Shown here one piece after another: positions 32,198-41,507 of a DNA stretch of 41,507 nt. The stretch is from Cuspidothrix issatschenkoi CHARLIE-1. Its GTDB lineage: Bacteria; Cyanobacteriota; Cyanobacteriia; Cyanobacteriales; Nostocaceae. Every line of letters starts with the position of its first letter. The first letter of the stretch is position 1. Location of the stretch: assembly GCF_002934005.1 (NCBI RefSeq), contig NZ_PGEM01000059.1, positions 1-41,507 of the forward strand. Reading direction: 5' to 3'. The notes under the pieces were generated by a model. The model was not told where the DNA came from, did not search any database, and was given only the letters and a program-made list of their open reading frames with translations. Made by a program: the position numbers and the translations under genes.

Positions 32198-34933
32198 TTA
32201 TTGTTTCACCTTTTGCCTGGGAAACCAATCATCTAAAATTGCGTAGAAGACTGGTACAACAAACAAACTGAGAATAGTCGAACTAACCAAACCACCGGCA
32301 ATAGATACAGCCATAGGCGATCGCAATTCTGAACCCGCACCCAAACCCAAAGCAATGGGAACCATCCCCAAAATAGTCGCTGCTGTAGTCATCATAATGG
32401 GACGCAAACGTACAGGACCAGCCTTCAGAATGGCATCAGTTCTTTCCATTCCAGAATCCCGTAATTGGTTAATGTAATCTACAATTAAAATCGCATTTTT
32501 ATTAGTAATTCCTAACAAAAATACAAACCCAATTAGAGATATCATCCCAAAATCACTCTTCGTAAATAGCAGCGCCAACAACGCCCCCACAATTGCTAAA
32601 GGCAAAGAAAGACCAATAACTATGGGGTCTACCCAACTTTTAAACAGCCAAATCAACACCACAATAATACACAGTGCCGATAATCCCAAAGTTGTGCCAA
32701 AACTGCCAAAAACCTCATTTTGACGGGCAGAATCGCCCCCTAAATTCAAAGAAACACCCGCAGGAATTACCGCTTTAGCTTCAGCTATCACCTTATCAGT
32801 TGCATCGCCTAAAGTTAAATTTTCACCCAGGTTAGCACCAATATAAGCTACTCGCTGATTATTCAAACGTTCAATTTGCAAAATTGTATCTTGTTGATGA
32901 GATTCACCTGTAATAGTCACATCAGCAAAACCAGATATTTTCTCAATTCTTGCTTTCACCGCTTTAGCGGCTGTAGTCAAAGCCTTGAGGTCATTACCCT
33001 GTAAAGCGATTTGTAGAGGTTTTTGTCCACCCGTGTCAACAAACTGAATATCCTCTACACTGGTAGTTACACCCGCCAGTTTTGGCAAAGCCGCCCGGAG
33101 TTGGTCTTGTACCTGTGCTGTTTTCAGTTCTCGCTCCTCCTTGAGCTTAACGTACAGTGTACCCTTATTTGGCTCACCTTCACGAGAACCTACAGTTGTA
33201 AACACCGTACCCACTGCGGGGAACTTTCTCACCACTTCTTCCAGTTTCTTGGCAACATCCAAAGAATTGTTTAAAGGACTAGGAATGGGAATAGAAGATG
33301 ATGAAACAGCCAAAGCCGCAGCAGACAAAGAGGAATTTCCTAATTTATCTTGTTGTCCCGTTTGTTCTACCTGTCCTCCTGGTTGTCCTAGTTCTCCTGG
33401 CCTTCCTTGTCCAAGACCCGCAGGAAGACTAGGTAAAGGGGCAGTATAGACAATATTAAATTCTCCTCGGTCGAGTTTGGGAATAAACCCTTTGGGAATG
33501 AGGGGAATCAGGGCAATACCAGCAATAAAACTACCCACAGCTAAAGTCACAACTATCATGCGGTGCTGCAAAGACCAGGCTAACAAATTTCTGTAAGCTT
33601 GGTCAAATTCTAGCCAAATTTTACTTTGTTTCTGAGGAGAATTGGATGGTTTAGCTTTGAGCCAATAAATAGCTAACACAGGTGATAAAGTCCGCGCCAC
33701 TAACAAAGATGTCAGCATGGCAGCAGAAACAGTGATCCCAAAGGGTTTGAAAAACTGACCAATGACTCCGCCCATTAAACCGATAGGCAGAAATACCGCT
33801 ACTGCCGTAAAAGTGGCGGCGGTGACAGTTAAACCAATTTCATTAGTAGCTATCAAAGCGGCTTCGCGGGGAGTTTTGCCTTCTTCAATATGCCGCATGA
33901 TGTTTTCTACATCAACTATGGCATCATCAACGATTGAACCAATGACTAAAGCTAAAGCTAACAGGGTAATGGTTTCTAAGTTAAAGCCATATATCGCCAT
34001 GACGATAAATGTCCCTAACAAAGATATGGGAATAGCTAAAGCCGAAATCAGGGTAGCTTGCCAATTCCATAGAAAGGGAAAGATGACAACTACCGACAGG
34101 ATAATTGCTTCTATGAGTGCATCTATGGTTGAATGGGTGGCATTACGAATATATTCGGACTGGGTAGCAGCTAAGGTGAGGGTGACATCTTTTAAGCCAG
34201 ACCTTAGCTGTTGTACTTCTTTTTCCACCCGACTCACCACTTCTAAGGTATTAGCATCACCTTTTTTAATCACCTGAAATGCTAAAGCCTCTTTACCATT
34301 AAACCTAACTAAAGTCCCGGCTGGAGGTAGTCCATTAGTTGTTGTTGGTGGTGGTGCATTATTACCATCCCCTAGCAGGGAGACTTTCAGCACTCCTGGT
34401 AATTTAGCTATGGTGGGAACTATTTTATCTTTGGCTAGTTGCCGTAAATTATCAATATTCCTAGTAGAACTTTCAATGGCATAGCTAACAGCCGCAGATT
34501 CGTTCAGATTCAATGGGATGATTTTTTTATTGGCATTTTTGGGTAAATTTAACTGATTGACTATTTGTGTAACTTTGCTAGTTGCAGTTTCTAAATTTGT
34601 CCCGACAACAAAGGAGGACACTACAGCAGTTTGACCAGGATAAGTTGATGAACGAATATCCTCCAGTCCTGCCACTGATTTTAGACTTTCCTCTATTATT
34701 TTCGTCAGTTTTTCTTCTGTTTCTAGGGCAGATGTTAAGGGCGCTTGGGCATTTACCACCACTACCGGAAAGGTAATATCGGGAAATAAAGCATACTTGA
34801 GGGAACTGAAGGCCAGAACACCAGCAACCGTTACACCTATCCAAAAACACACCGTTAACCAAGAAAACTTAATCGCCAATTTGGAAATATTAAAGCTTTC
34901 GCGTGCAGATTCTGAGTTATGATTCTGTACCAT
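32198..34933 (-). CDS. RND family efflux permease (AcrB/HAE-type)
   Basis: A 911-residue proton-driven RND permease of the inner membrane that works as a trimer with periplasmic adaptor and outer-membrane partners; neither partner gene is adjacent. The first membrane helix is near 24-44, followed by the periplasmic porter domain (FPDITFPVVVVNAQAP). Helices 2-6 lie at about 265-425, with the paired aspartates of the proton relay in GSIVDDAIVD near 335-336. A second helix bundle lies at about 745-905. It is shorter than the usual 1,000-1,050 residues. A low-complexity insert rich in Gly, Gln, Pro and Ser (about 505-557) interrupts the second porter domain just after PSLPAG, where members normally have a conserved P-G-S stretch. 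The substrate cannot be inferred. Confidence 0.92.
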   Translation of the reverse strand: MVQNHNSESARESFNISKLAIKFSWLTVCFWIGVTVAGVLAFSSLKYALFPDITFPVVVVNAQAPLTSALETEEKLTKIIEESLKSVAGLEDIRSSTYPGQTAVVSSFVVGTNLETATSKVTQIVNQLNLPKNANKKIIPLNLNESAAVSYAIESSTRNIDNLRQLAKDKIVPTIAKLPGVLKVSLLGDGNNAPPPTTTNGLPPAGTLVRFNGKEALAFQVIKKGDANTLEVVSRVEKEVQQLRSGLKDVTLTLAATQSEYIRNATHSTIDALIEAIILSVVVIFPFLWNWQATLISALAIPISLLGTFIVMAIYGFNLETITLLALALVIGSIVDDAIVDVENIMRHIEEGKTPREAALIATNEIGLTVTAATFTAVAVFLPIGLMGGVIGQFFKPFGITVSAAMLTSLLVARTLSPVLAIYWLKAKPSNSPQKQSKIWLEFDQAYRNLLAWSLQHRMIVVTLAVGSFIAGIALIPLIPKGFIPKLDRGEFNIVYTAPLPSLPAGLGQGRPGELGQPGGQVEQTGQQDKLGNSSLSAAALAVSSSSIPIPSPLNNSLDVAKKLEEVVRKFPAVGTVFTTVGSREGEPNKGTLYVKLKEERELKTAQVQDQLRAALPKLAGVTTSVEDIQFVDTGGQKPLQIALQGNDLKALTTAAKAVKARIEKISGFADVTITGESHQQDTILQIERLNNQRVAYIGANLGENLTLGDATDKVIAEAKAVIPAGVSLNLGGDSARQNEVFGSFGTTLGLSALCIIVVLIWLFKSWVDPIVIGLSLPLAIVGALLALLFTKSDFGMISLIGFVFLLGITNKNAILIVDYINQLRDSGMERTDAILKAGPVRLRPIMMTTAATILGMVPIALGLGAGSELRSPMAVSIAGGLVSSTILSLFVVPVFYAILDDWFPRQKVKQ

Positions 34934-35201
34934 CTGAGAAAATTATCTTAGTCATTGGTCTTTAGTTATCGGTCTTTTGATCACTGACAACTGACAGGTT
35001 AGTATAGAACTTCTAGAGTCAAAATGGTTGTATAGGTTTAGCAGTATCAATCTCTATCCTTAATTTATCTTTTATAAAGACGCTTATAAGTATATTATCC
35101 ACTATATAGCTATTTAATTCAAATAATGTAAAATTAAACGTAGATAAATGCAAATAAACGCGGATAATTTTCCATTTCTTTAGACTAGGAAATGCTATTT
35201 T
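34934..35201. other. Spacer with degenerate short repeats
   Basis: Between two minus-strand genes. The part at 34950-35000 shows degenerate short repeats (ATTGGTC, ATCGGTC, CTGACAACTGACAGG) of the heptamer type common in these genomes. No gene seen. Confidence 0.4.
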
Positions 35202-36077
35202 TCATATTCCAGCTTGAGTTAATATTTCACTGAAATCAACAACTAAATCTAAATTTTCTGCCCATTCTGTTAAATAACCATAATCTAAATTATCTGCTTG
35301 TAACTTAATTATACCCAAAACATCACGCCATTGTTTTTCTGATTTACTTCCCTTTCCCCAATGCAGTTTTTGTAAAATAATATCTTCTGCTGAAGCTATC
35401 CAAAACGAAGGTATTTCGTCTAAATTAACTAATATTCTGCGCTGCATTTGTGATATAGCAAAAGGTGAATTATTAGTAATATATATATCAGCATTAGCAA
35501 TAGTTTCTGTATGGGTAATATTCAACATATTTCCCAAACCTCGTTGCAAATCTTCTACCGCACCTGCTGGACAATAATATCCAGATGCTTCTAAAGTTTT
35601 CACCAGTAAATCTATTTGATTTGGTTTGACTTCTATCACCAAATCTAAATCACGAGTAGAACGTGGTTCTCCATGAATAGAACTAGCAACACCACCACTT
35701 ACATAGTAATCAATATTAATTGATTCAAAAAGTTGATGTAGTTCTCCTGCTAAAGAAATTGAATCTTGAATCCACATATTTTCATTAATACCTTTTGGTT
35801 GGAAATCAGCAGTAAATTTTTCTCCTAATACAGCATGGATAAATATATCGCGAATTTCTTGTATAGTTGAATTTCGATGTCGAGATTTAATTCCTACAAG
35901 ACATAGTTTTTTTACTCCTCGTTCATGGGAAATAAATCTTTCTATGCGTTGCTTTAATGATAGTTGTCGCCATTTTTGAAAGAAATCAATATCAGATTCT
36001 ATGTTTGTATCTCGACTTTGGGGTTGATAACTAGGTTTGGGAATTGTTGGGAAAAAAAAGTTTGATTTTTCTAGCAT
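35202..36077 (-). CDS. Nucleotidyltransferase-fold protein
   Basis: A 291-residue protein. Its middle has the Pol-beta-type minimal nucleotidyltransferase motif: YYVSGGVASSIHGEPRSTRDLDLVIEV, with SGG at 127-129 and the metal-binding D143-x-D145. This arrangement occurs in MNT/AbiEii-like antitoxin or toxin proteins and in many uncharacterised nucleotidyltransferases. The N-terminal 100 residues are a separate charged helical part, perhaps a regulatory or DNA-binding region, that I do not recognise. It stands alone, with no HEPN or AbiEi-like partner next to it, so a toxin-antitoxin role is not supported by context. A conserved hypothetical role with predicted NTP-transfer activity is the safest description. 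Confidence 0.75.
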   Translation of the reverse strand: MLEKSNFFFPTIPKPSYQPQSRDTNIESDIDFFQKWRQLSLKQRIERFISHERGVKKLCLVGIKSRHRNSTIQEIRDIFIHAVLGEKFTADFQPKGINENMWIQDSISLAGELHQLFESINIDYYVSGGVASSIHGEPRSTRDLDLVIEVKPNQIDLLVKTLEASGYYCPAGAVEDLQRGLGNMLNITHTETIANADIYITNNSPFAISQMQRRILVNLDEIPSFWIASAEDIILQKLHWGKGSKSEKQWRDVLGIIKLQADNLDYGYLTEWAENLDLVVDFSEILTQAGI

Positions 36078-36186
36078 AGTTTAAATACCGAGGATGCAAC
36101 AGAATTCTTGACAAGAATCATAACTATAAATTACAGCTATTTTCAGTAAATAAACCACATTTTAATTTAGGTTTAGCGTCAATGGT

Positions 36187-36259
36187 GTAGGGGCGAAGCA
36201 TTCGGATCATAGTCTGTGGTAAAAACCGATAATTAATTGTCCGAATGCTTCGCCCCTAC
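36187..36259. repeat. Perfect 20-bp inverted repeat
   Basis: GTAGGGGCGAAGCATTCGGA at 36187-36206 is exactly inverted at 36240-36259 with a 33-base loop. This GGGGCGAAGCATTCGG palindrome is one of the common dispersed repeats of filamentous cyanobacteria. It lies in the 277-base gap between the aldo/keto reductase stop and the nucleotidyltransferase start, so it could form a strong hairpin in readthrough transcripts. Confidence 0.85.
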
Positions 36260-36354
36260 TGTGGTCTAAATACATGAAAACTTCTGTACATTAGAATCAA
36301 TCAAAGAATATAACCATGATTATTCAATCAAGAGATTAATATAGAAACATTATC

Positions 36355-37335
36355 TCACTTTGTCTGAAAAATATTCTGCACCATCTTCTTCTCCACTCTA
36401 TCAGCAGCATGATCCAACTCTATCACCTCACCATCACTCAAAAACCAACCCAAAGCCCCAATATTCTCTTGTGCTTGTCCCAGATTTTTAGCCCCAGGAA
36501 TGGGAATTGTGCCTTTACTAATACACCAATTAATAGCCACTTGAGACATAGTTTTATTTCTGGTATTTGCTATTTCCTGCAAACAACCTAAAAGGAGCTT
36601 CATTCCTGGTAATAACTGCTTACATAAAAATCCCCGAACACCTTGAGGAAAACTGCCATTTTCCGAAAACTTCCCGGTTAATAAACCCAAACCTAAAGGA
36701 CTATAAGCAATTAATTTAATTCCCAAATCATCACAAACATCCTTTAAACCTAATTCCGTCACCGGATAGGTAGATAAAAGTGAATATTGCACCTGCAAAG
36801 TTTTAATAGGTATACCTCTTTCCTGAAATCTTTTATGCACCCATAAAAGTCTTTTAGTTCCATAATTAGATAATCCCACACCCTTCACCAAACCCTGTTC
36901 ATACAAATCACCTAAACCATCTAATAAACCTACCTCTTGCCAAGGTGCATAATTAGCTGTAGACCAGTGCATTTGCACTAAATCAACATTGCGTCCTAAT
37001 CTTTTTGCAGAGGCATGACAAGCTGATATAATTGAGTTTCTTGTCCATCTCCAAGGATAAGCAGCTAACTTAGTGGCAATACAAATATTCTCGTGATTTA
37101 TTCCCTGATATGCTTGGGCAAATTTTCCTAAAAGTAACTCACTTCGTCCCTTTAACTTACCAGTACCGTAGGAATCACCCGTATCAAATAGTGTGATACT
37201 ATTGCTCACACAGAGATTAAAAACCTCCTGTAACTGGTTATCCATACTTTCATTGTATCCCCAGAGCAGTTGATTTCCCCAAGCCCAAGTTCCGCAACCC
37301 ATGAGAGGCAGATTTAATAAATTGTTAGTTAGCAT
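36355..37335 (-). CDS. Aldo/keto reductase
   Basis: A 326-residue NAD(P)H-dependent (alpha/beta)8-barrel oxidoreductase. The catalytic tetrad is complete: D51 and Y56 in FDTGDSYG, K89 in ATKLA, H123 in LVQMHWS. Cofactor-binding regions GVGLSNYG, YSLLST and the C-terminal IPIPGAKNLGQAQENIGA are visible. It belongs to the broad family of cyanobacterial and plant chloroplast-like reductases that remove reactive carbonyls; the natural substrate is unknown. It is monocistronic on the minus strand, transcribed away from the small hydrolase-like gene. Confidence 0.9.
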   Translation of the reverse strand: MLTNNLLNLPLMGCGTWAWGNQLLWGYNESMDNQLQEVFNLCVSNSITLFDTGDSYGTGKLKGRSELLLGKFAQAYQGINHENICIATKLAAYPWRWTRNSIISACHASAKRLGRNVDLVQMHWSTANYAPWQEVGLLDGLGDLYEQGLVKGVGLSNYGTKRLLWVHKRFQERGIPIKTLQVQYSLLSTYPVTELGLKDVCDDLGIKLIAYSPLGLGLLTGKFSENGSFPQGVRGFLCKQLLPGMKLLLGCLQEIANTRNKTMSQVAINWCISKGTIPIPGAKNLGQAQENIGALGWFLSDGEVIELDHAADRVEKKMVQNIFQTK

Positions 37336-37483
37336 AATTAAGAAAAACTTGCCAATTGTTATAAACTAATTATTTGGGAATAATACCAATTATCCGTAAA
37401 GCTAAACCGAATAATTATCATTTTTATTTATCTGCGTTTAACTTTCATTTTAAAAATATCACAAGTATCAAAGTAAAAACTAA

Positions 37484-38062
37484 ATGCCCATTATCATTTG
37501 TCCGGGAATTCATGCCCCAGAATTAACTAAAAGCTTCATCCAAGGGTGCTTAAATCAATCTGGTGAAAACCCCGTAGATATACTGGTTTATCCTGAACAG
37601 GGTTATTTAACTTTATCAACATTGCATATTTTACATTTTTTGTGCGATTCCTTGGGAGTGCCTAGCGATCGCCTCGGTAATAAGCTAAAATCGCCTGTTA
37701 TATTCTTATGCTTTAGTGCTGGTGTTATTGGAGGTATAGGTGCAGCCACCGCATGGCAACTTTTGGGAGGTCATGTTCAAGCCTTTATTGCTATTGATGG
37801 TTGGGGAGTCCCTCTAGGGGGCAATTTCCCCATACATCGTTTAAGTCATGATCATTACACCCATTGGAGTTCAGCTTACCTCGGTATGGGAGAAAACAAC
37901 TTTTACGCCGAGCCAGCAGTTGACCATTTATCAATGTGGCAGTCCCCCCAATCTGTCCAAGGACAGTGGACAAATCCTTCCGTTGGCTTCTCTCCACCTA
38001 AAAAATACCTCAGTGCATCCGAATTTCTCAATTTCCTATTAGAACGTTATAACAAGAAATAG
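37484..38062 (+). CDS. Conserved small protein, alpha/beta-hydrolase-like
   Basis: A 192-residue cytoplasmic protein. It begins MPIIICPGIHAPELTKSFI, and the central LCFSAGVIGG (75-84) looks like a nucleophile elbow with S78, although the usual first Gly is Phe or Cys. FIAIDGWGVP (101-110) could be the following strand and HLSMWQSP near 148-155 could supply a histidine. The family of short cyanobacterial hydrolase-like proteins is my best guess. The catalytic function is unproven. It lies 31 bases upstream of an MFS gene and may be cotranscribed with it. Confidence 0.6.
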   Translation: MPIIICPGIHAPELTKSFIQGCLNQSGENPVDILVYPEQGYLTLSTLHILHFLCDSLGVPSDRLGNKLKSPVIFLCFSAGVIGGIGAATAWQLLGGHVQAFIAIDGWGVPLGGNFPIHRLSHDHYTHWSSAYLGMGENNFYAEPAVDHLSMWQSPQSVQGQWTNPSVGFSPPKKYLSASEFLNFLLERYNKK

Positions 38063-38093
38063 TGATTATTTATTCCCCATTCCCAAGTATCTG

Positions 38094-39350
38094 ATGCTTC
38101 CTCCTGAACCTACTGCTATTAATAATGGTTTTGCCGCACTGATCAAAAACCGGGGTTTTATGCTCCTGTGGATTGGTCAACTAATTTCTCAATTAGCTGA
38201 TAAGGTATTCTTTGTGTTAATGATTGCCTTACTCAAACTCTACCTACCTAGCAATGAGATAGACGGTGACGCACGCTTCTATTTATATATGGCCTTTACC
38301 CTGCCAGCAATGCTGTTTGGTTCTGCCGGTGGTGTTATCGTTGACCGTGTGCCAAAAAAACTGATTATGGTAGGTTCAGATCTGGTGCGGGGATTATTCA
38401 TGATTTTAATTCCCTTCCTGCCACGACAATTTGGGATCCTTTTATTCTTTACCTTTGGTATCTCCACCGTTACCCAGTTTTTTGCCCCAGCGGAACAAGC
38501 GTCAATTCCGTTGTTGGTGAGAAAGGAAGGTTTAATGGCTGCTAATGCCCTATTTAGCAGCACTATGATGGCAGCATTAATTATTGGTAATGCAGTGGCT
38601 ACTCCGATGTTAAACTGGTTTGAAACCTTTAATAAAGGCTTTGGCAAAGAATTGGTCGTCGGCTGCTTGTACCTAATTTCTGCCATGATTATGATGCCAA
38701 TTCAGTTTCGAGAACATAGACACATTGAAAAAACCGCACCCGCAATTAATCCCTGGGCGGAATTTGTGCTAGGACTGCGCTATCTCAAACAAAATCGGCT
38801 GGTGTGGAATGCTATGCTACAAATTGTCACCTTATACTGCGTATTTGCCGCCCTGATAGAATTAGCCATTGGTATGGCGGCAAGATTACATTTAGCACCA
38901 GAAGAGTTTAGCTCTTTCGTAGCGGCCGCTGGGGTAGGTATGGTGATAGGTGCGGCTATTCTTGGACATTCTGGACATCGTCTTCATCATAAGCCCTTGC
39001 CTTTAATCGGATTTTTGATTATGGCATTTTCTTTGGGTTTATTCATTTTCATTGATAACCAACCTCTAGCATTAGGACTGTGCATTTTCTTGGGCGTAGG
39101 TGCAGCTTTTGTTAATGTGCCAATGCAAACTTTAATTCAGCAACAAACACCATCAGAAATGCACGGTAAAGTCTTTGGCTTTCAAAATCATGCCATTAAT
39201 ATTGCCCTGACCGCACCTTTGTTAATTACCACCAAGTTAGTTAATGCCTTTGGTTTGTCCGCAGTTTTATTGGGAATGAGTATAGCTGTCGCAGCTATTG
39301 GTATGTGGACTTGGCAAAATACTCGCCGGGTCTTGCAAGATGTAATCTAA
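38094..39350 (+). CDS. MFS transporter
   Basis: A 418-residue polytopic membrane protein with about twelve helices. The loop 2-3 signature is present as GGVIVDRVPKKLIMVGSDLVRG, with the conserved Asp-Arg pair. The second half has a related region (GAAILGHSGHRLHHKPL) and the NVPMQTLIQQQTPSEMHGKVFGFQN segment typical of the MFS_3/EntS-like drug or metabolite exporters. Substrate unknown. The upstream hydrolase-like gene is close; the next gene, ilvB, is separated by 134 bases and probably has its own promoter. Confidence 0.88.
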   Translation: MLPPEPTAINNGFAALIKNRGFMLLWIGQLISQLADKVFFVLMIALLKLYLPSNEIDGDARFYLYMAFTLPAMLFGSAGGVIVDRVPKKLIMVGSDLVRGLFMILIPFLPRQFGILLFFTFGISTVTQFFAPAEQASIPLLVRKEGLMAANALFSSTMMAALIIGNAVATPMLNWFETFNKGFGKELVVGCLYLISAMIMMPIQFREHRHIEKTAPAINPWAEFVLGLRYLKQNRLVWNAMLQIVTLYCVFAALIELAIGMAARLHLAPEEFSSFVAAAGVGMVIGAAILGHSGHRLHHKPLPLIGFLIMAFSLGLFIFIDNQPLALGLCIFLGVGAAFVNVPMQTLIQQQTPSEMHGKVFGFQNHAINIALTAPLLITTKLVNAFGLSAVLLGMSIAVAAIGMWTWQNTRRVLQDVI

Positions 39351-39484
39351 AAATTGTAGAATCAAAATCCATTTTTAATGTTTATCAATCAAGCTTTCTC
39401 TGCAATTGTGATAATTTTTAACTTAAAATGAGATTTTAAATACAAAATCTAGGCGTTAATTTTAGCTATACTTTGAGGTTAACC

Positions 39485-41377
39485 GTGGTTTCGTCTTCTC
39501 AAATCAGTCTCCCACAATCTGAAAATCACAAACAGTCTGCTATCTCTAATTCCTCAGTTCCCACACCCCAACGGGCATCTGGCGGTTTTGCCTTGATAGA
39601 TAGTCTCATCCGTCATGGCGTTGAACATATTTTTGGTTATCCCGGTGGCGCAATTCTGCCGATTTATGATGACCTCTATAAAATAGAAGCCTGTGGTACA
39701 ATTCAGCATATCTTAGTTAGACACGAACAAGGTGCATCCCATGCCGCCGACGGTTACGCCCGTGCTACTGGTAAAGTAGGGGTATGTTTTGGTACTTCCG
39801 GTCCTGGAGCAACCAATTTAGTTACAGGCATTGCTACAGCTTACATGGATTCCATTCCCATGATTGTCGTTACGGGACAAGTACCACGAGCGGCAATTGG
39901 TACAGATGCCTTTCAAGAAACAGATATTTACGGGATTACTTTACCCATTGTTAAGCATTCCTATGTCGTCCGTGATGCCAAAGATATGGCGCGGATTGTC
40001 GCTGAAGCTTTTCATATTGCCAGCACTGGTAGACCTGGGCCTGTTTTAATTGATGTTCCCAAGGATGTGGCTTTAGAAGAGTTTGATTATGTGCCTGTCG
40101 CGGCAGGTTCTATTAAGTTACCGGGTTATCGTCCCACGGTGAAGGGAAATCCTCGCCAAATTAATGCAGCAATCCAATTAATTCGAGAAAGTCGCCGCCC
40201 CTTGTTGTATGTTGGGGGAGGAGCGATCGCTGCTAATGCCCACGAAGAAGTCAAACAACTGGCAGAATTATTTAATCTCCCCGTCACTACCACCTTAATG
40301 GGTATCGGTGCATTTGACGAACATCATCCCCTGTCTTTGGGAATGTTGGGAATGCACGGTACTGCTTACGCCAACTTTGCTGTTACAGATTGCGATTTAT
40401 TAATTTGCGTCGGCGCAAGATTTGATGACCGCGTGACAGGTAAATTAGATGAATTTGCCTCTTTAGCTAAAGTCATTCACATTGATATTGACCCCGCAGA
40501 AGTCGGTAAAAACCGCGTTCCCGAAGTTCCCATTGTTGGTGATGTTAAGAACGTCTTAAAAGACTTATTACGCCGATGTCAAGACGCAAATACTAAAGCT
40601 ACACCCAACCAAAACCAAGAATGGTTAAACTTAATTAACAGTTGGAAACAAGATTATCCTTTAATTGTTCCCCATCACGCTGACAGCATTTCTCCCCAAG
40701 AGGTAATTGTCGAGGTTGGCACTCAAGCGCCCCAGGCATTCTACACCACAGATGTCGGTCAACATCAAATGTGGGCTGCTCAATTCCTCAAAAATGGACC
40801 AAGACGCTGGATTTCTAGCGCTGGTTTAGGAACAATGGGTTTTGGTGTCCCCGCGGCTATGGGTGTAAAGGTAGCATTCCCGGACGAAGAAGTAGTCTGT
40901 ATTAGCGGTGATGCCAGTTTCCAAATGTGTTTGCAGGAGTTGGGAACACTCGCACAATACGGGATTAATGTCAAGACCTTGATCTTAAATAACGGTTGGC
41001 AGGGAATGGTGCGTCAGTGGCAAGAAGCCTTCTATGGCCAGCGTTATTCATCTTCTAACATGGAAGTAGGAATGCCTGATATTGAGCTTTTAGCACAGGC
41101 TTATGGCATTAAGGGGATGGTAATTACCAAGCGGGAAGAGTTGGCAGATAAAATTGCCGAAATGCTGGCACACAATGGACCGGTAATTGTCAATGTCCAT
41201 GTTACCAGAGATGAAAACTGTTATCCCATGGTAGCCCCTGGGAAGAATAACTCGCAAATGGTTGGTTTACCTAAGTCAACATCAAGAACCGCAGTTGAAT
41301 CAATTTCTTGCAGCAATTGTGGAACTCAAAACCAAGCTAATCATAATTTTTGTTCTGAGTGTGGAACAAAGTTATAG
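39485..41377 (+). CDS. ilvB: Acetolactate synthase large subunit, with C-terminal zinc ribbon
   Basis: A ThDP-dependent enzyme joining two pyruvates (or pyruvate with 2-oxobutyrate) in the first committed step of branched-chain amino acid synthesis. It works with a small regulatory subunit not in the window. It shows the N-terminal [12 protein letters not shown], the catalytic Glu in [18 protein letters not shown], the FAD-binding middle region ([12 protein letters not shown], then [10 protein letters not shown]) and the ThDP/Mg motif starting GDASFQ and ending LILNN. I choose GTG 39485 because GAGG lies 6 bases upstream, giving 630 residues; an in-frame TTG at 39473 is possible. The protein does not end at the usual PMVAPG region but adds about 45 residues finishing in CSNCGTQ...FCSECGTKL, a four-cysteine (CxxC-x10-CxxC) zinc ribbon. 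Confidence 0.95.
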   Translation: MVSSSQISLPQSENHKQSAISNSSVPTPQRASGGFALIDSLIRHGVEHIFGYPGGAILPIYDDLYKIEACGTIQHILVRHEQGASHAADGYARATGKVGVCFGTSGPGATNLVTGIATAYMDSIPMIVVTGQVPRAAIGTDAFQETDIYGITLPIVKHSYVVRDAKDMARIVAEAFHIASTGRPGPVLIDVPKDVALEEFDYVPVAAGSIKLPGYRPTVKGNPRQINAAIQLIRESRRPLLYVGGGAIAANAHEEVKQLAELFNLPVTTTLMGIGAFDEHHPLSLGMLGMHGTAYANFAVTDCDLLICVGARFDDRVTGKLDEFASLAKVIHIDIDPAEVGKNRVPEVPIVGDVKNVLKDLLRRCQDANTKATPNQNQEWLNLINSWKQDYPLIVPHHADSISPQEVIVEVGTQAPQAFYTTDVGQHQMWAAQFLKNGPRRWISSAGLGTMGFGVPAAMGVKVAFPDEEVVCISGDASFQMCLQELGTLAQYGINVKTLILNNGWQGMVRQWQEAFYGQRYSSSNMEVGMPDIELLAQAYGIKGMVITKREELADKIAEMLAHNGPVIVNVHVTRDENCYPMVAPGKNNSQMVGLPKSTSRTAVESISCSNCGTQNQANHNFCSECGTKL

Positions 41378-41382
41378 TTAGA

Positions 41383-41423
41383 TTTTGTAAGGGTTTAGCG
41401 TTATGCTTTACCCTTATACAAAA
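41383..41423 (+). terminator. Hairpin after ilvB, possible terminator
   Basis: TTTTGTAAGGGT at 41383-41394 faces ACCCTTATACAAAA at 41410-41423 (one small bulge), forming a stem a few bases after the ilvB stop. No T-run follows, so intrinsic termination is uncertain. Confidence 0.35.
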
Positions 41424-41507
41424 TGGTAATTTATAATTTCAAGCAACATCAATTAATTGTTCTAGAGATAATAAATATTTAGGCTCTACTAGAGTGGTTA
41501 TGGTAAA

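Noticed and set aside
33762-34277. 171-codon plus-strand ORF
   Set aside because: It lies entirely antisense to the well-supported RND permease, and its composition is the mirror of membrane-helix codons.
35202-36077. Toxin-antitoxin module built on the nucleotidyltransferase
   Set aside because: No HEPN, AbiEi or other small partner gene lies next to it; the neighbours are an RND permease and an aldo/keto reductase.
1-41507. CRISPR array, tRNA or rRNA genes
   Set aside because: No regularly spaced direct repeats of 24-40 bases, no cloverleaf-like sequence and no rRNA segments were noticed on either strand.

Overview
The window looks like chromosomal DNA of a filamentous, probably heterocyst-forming cyanobacterium of the Nostoc/Anabaena/Dolichospermum type. 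The reasons are the recurring HIP1 octamer GCGATCGC (for example 5213, 7684, 9811, 13307, 20533, 21202, 23013, 24900, 26245, 28444, 32317, 37665, 40223), heptanucleotide tandem repeats, several intergenic palindromes of cyanobacterial type, and the gene families. The assignment is by pattern and is not a species call. No rRNA, tRNA, CRISPR array or intact transposase gene was seen.

About 500-31,550 is a large surface or exopolysaccharide locus. On the minus strand are a WecG/TagA/CpsF glycosyltransferase and a Wzc-like chain-length regulator/ATPase. From 4.1 kb everything reads on the plus strand. First comes a tightly overlapping nucleotide-sugar block (4.1-9.2 kb): hexapeptide acyltransferase, Gfo/Idh/MocA dehydrogenase, DegT aminotransferase, second small acyltransferase, SDR epimerase and NeuD-like acyltransferase. 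The order resembles a WbpB/E/D-type 3-acylamino-uronate module. A second block (9.3-11.1 kb) holds an RmlC-like epimerase and another DegT aminotransferase. A large protein with an N,N-dimethylformamidase-beta-like C-terminal domain follows at 11.2-13.1 kb. From 13.5 to 31.5 kb lie glycosyltransferases of families GT2, GT4, GT8 and a CgeB-like type, two methyltransferases, a PglK/MsbA-like ABC exporter and a polytopic Wzy/O-antigen-ligase-like protein. Together they could build nucleotide sugars, assemble a repeat unit on a lipid, flip it (ABC exporter), polymerise it (Wzy-like) and control chain length or export (Wzc-like). No initiating transferase, Wzx or Wza is in the window.

The most striking feature is a trail of broken sugar genes between 11.0 and 27.7 kb, most absent from a simple ORF list. 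They are: a DegT fragment fused out of frame onto the end of an intact DegT gene (11049-11225); an orphan methyltransferase-like N-terminus (13231-13458); an internally deleted GT8 copy directly after the intact GT8 (17518-17695); an internally deleted GT2 (19691-20343); a GT4 scar (23402-23515); a GT2 split by one base (24697-25522); and an FkbM methyltransferase cut short against the polymerase gene (27148-27675). This suggests rapid turnover of the transferase set by duplication and internal deletion.

From 31.5 kb the locus ends in repeats, including a MITE-like element with flanking direct repeats. Ordinary genes follow: an RND efflux permease, a nucleotidyltransferase-fold protein and an aldo/keto reductase on the minus strand, then a small alpha/beta-hydrolase-like protein, an MFS transporter and acetolactate synthase (ilvB, with an added C-terminal zinc ribbon) on the plus strand.
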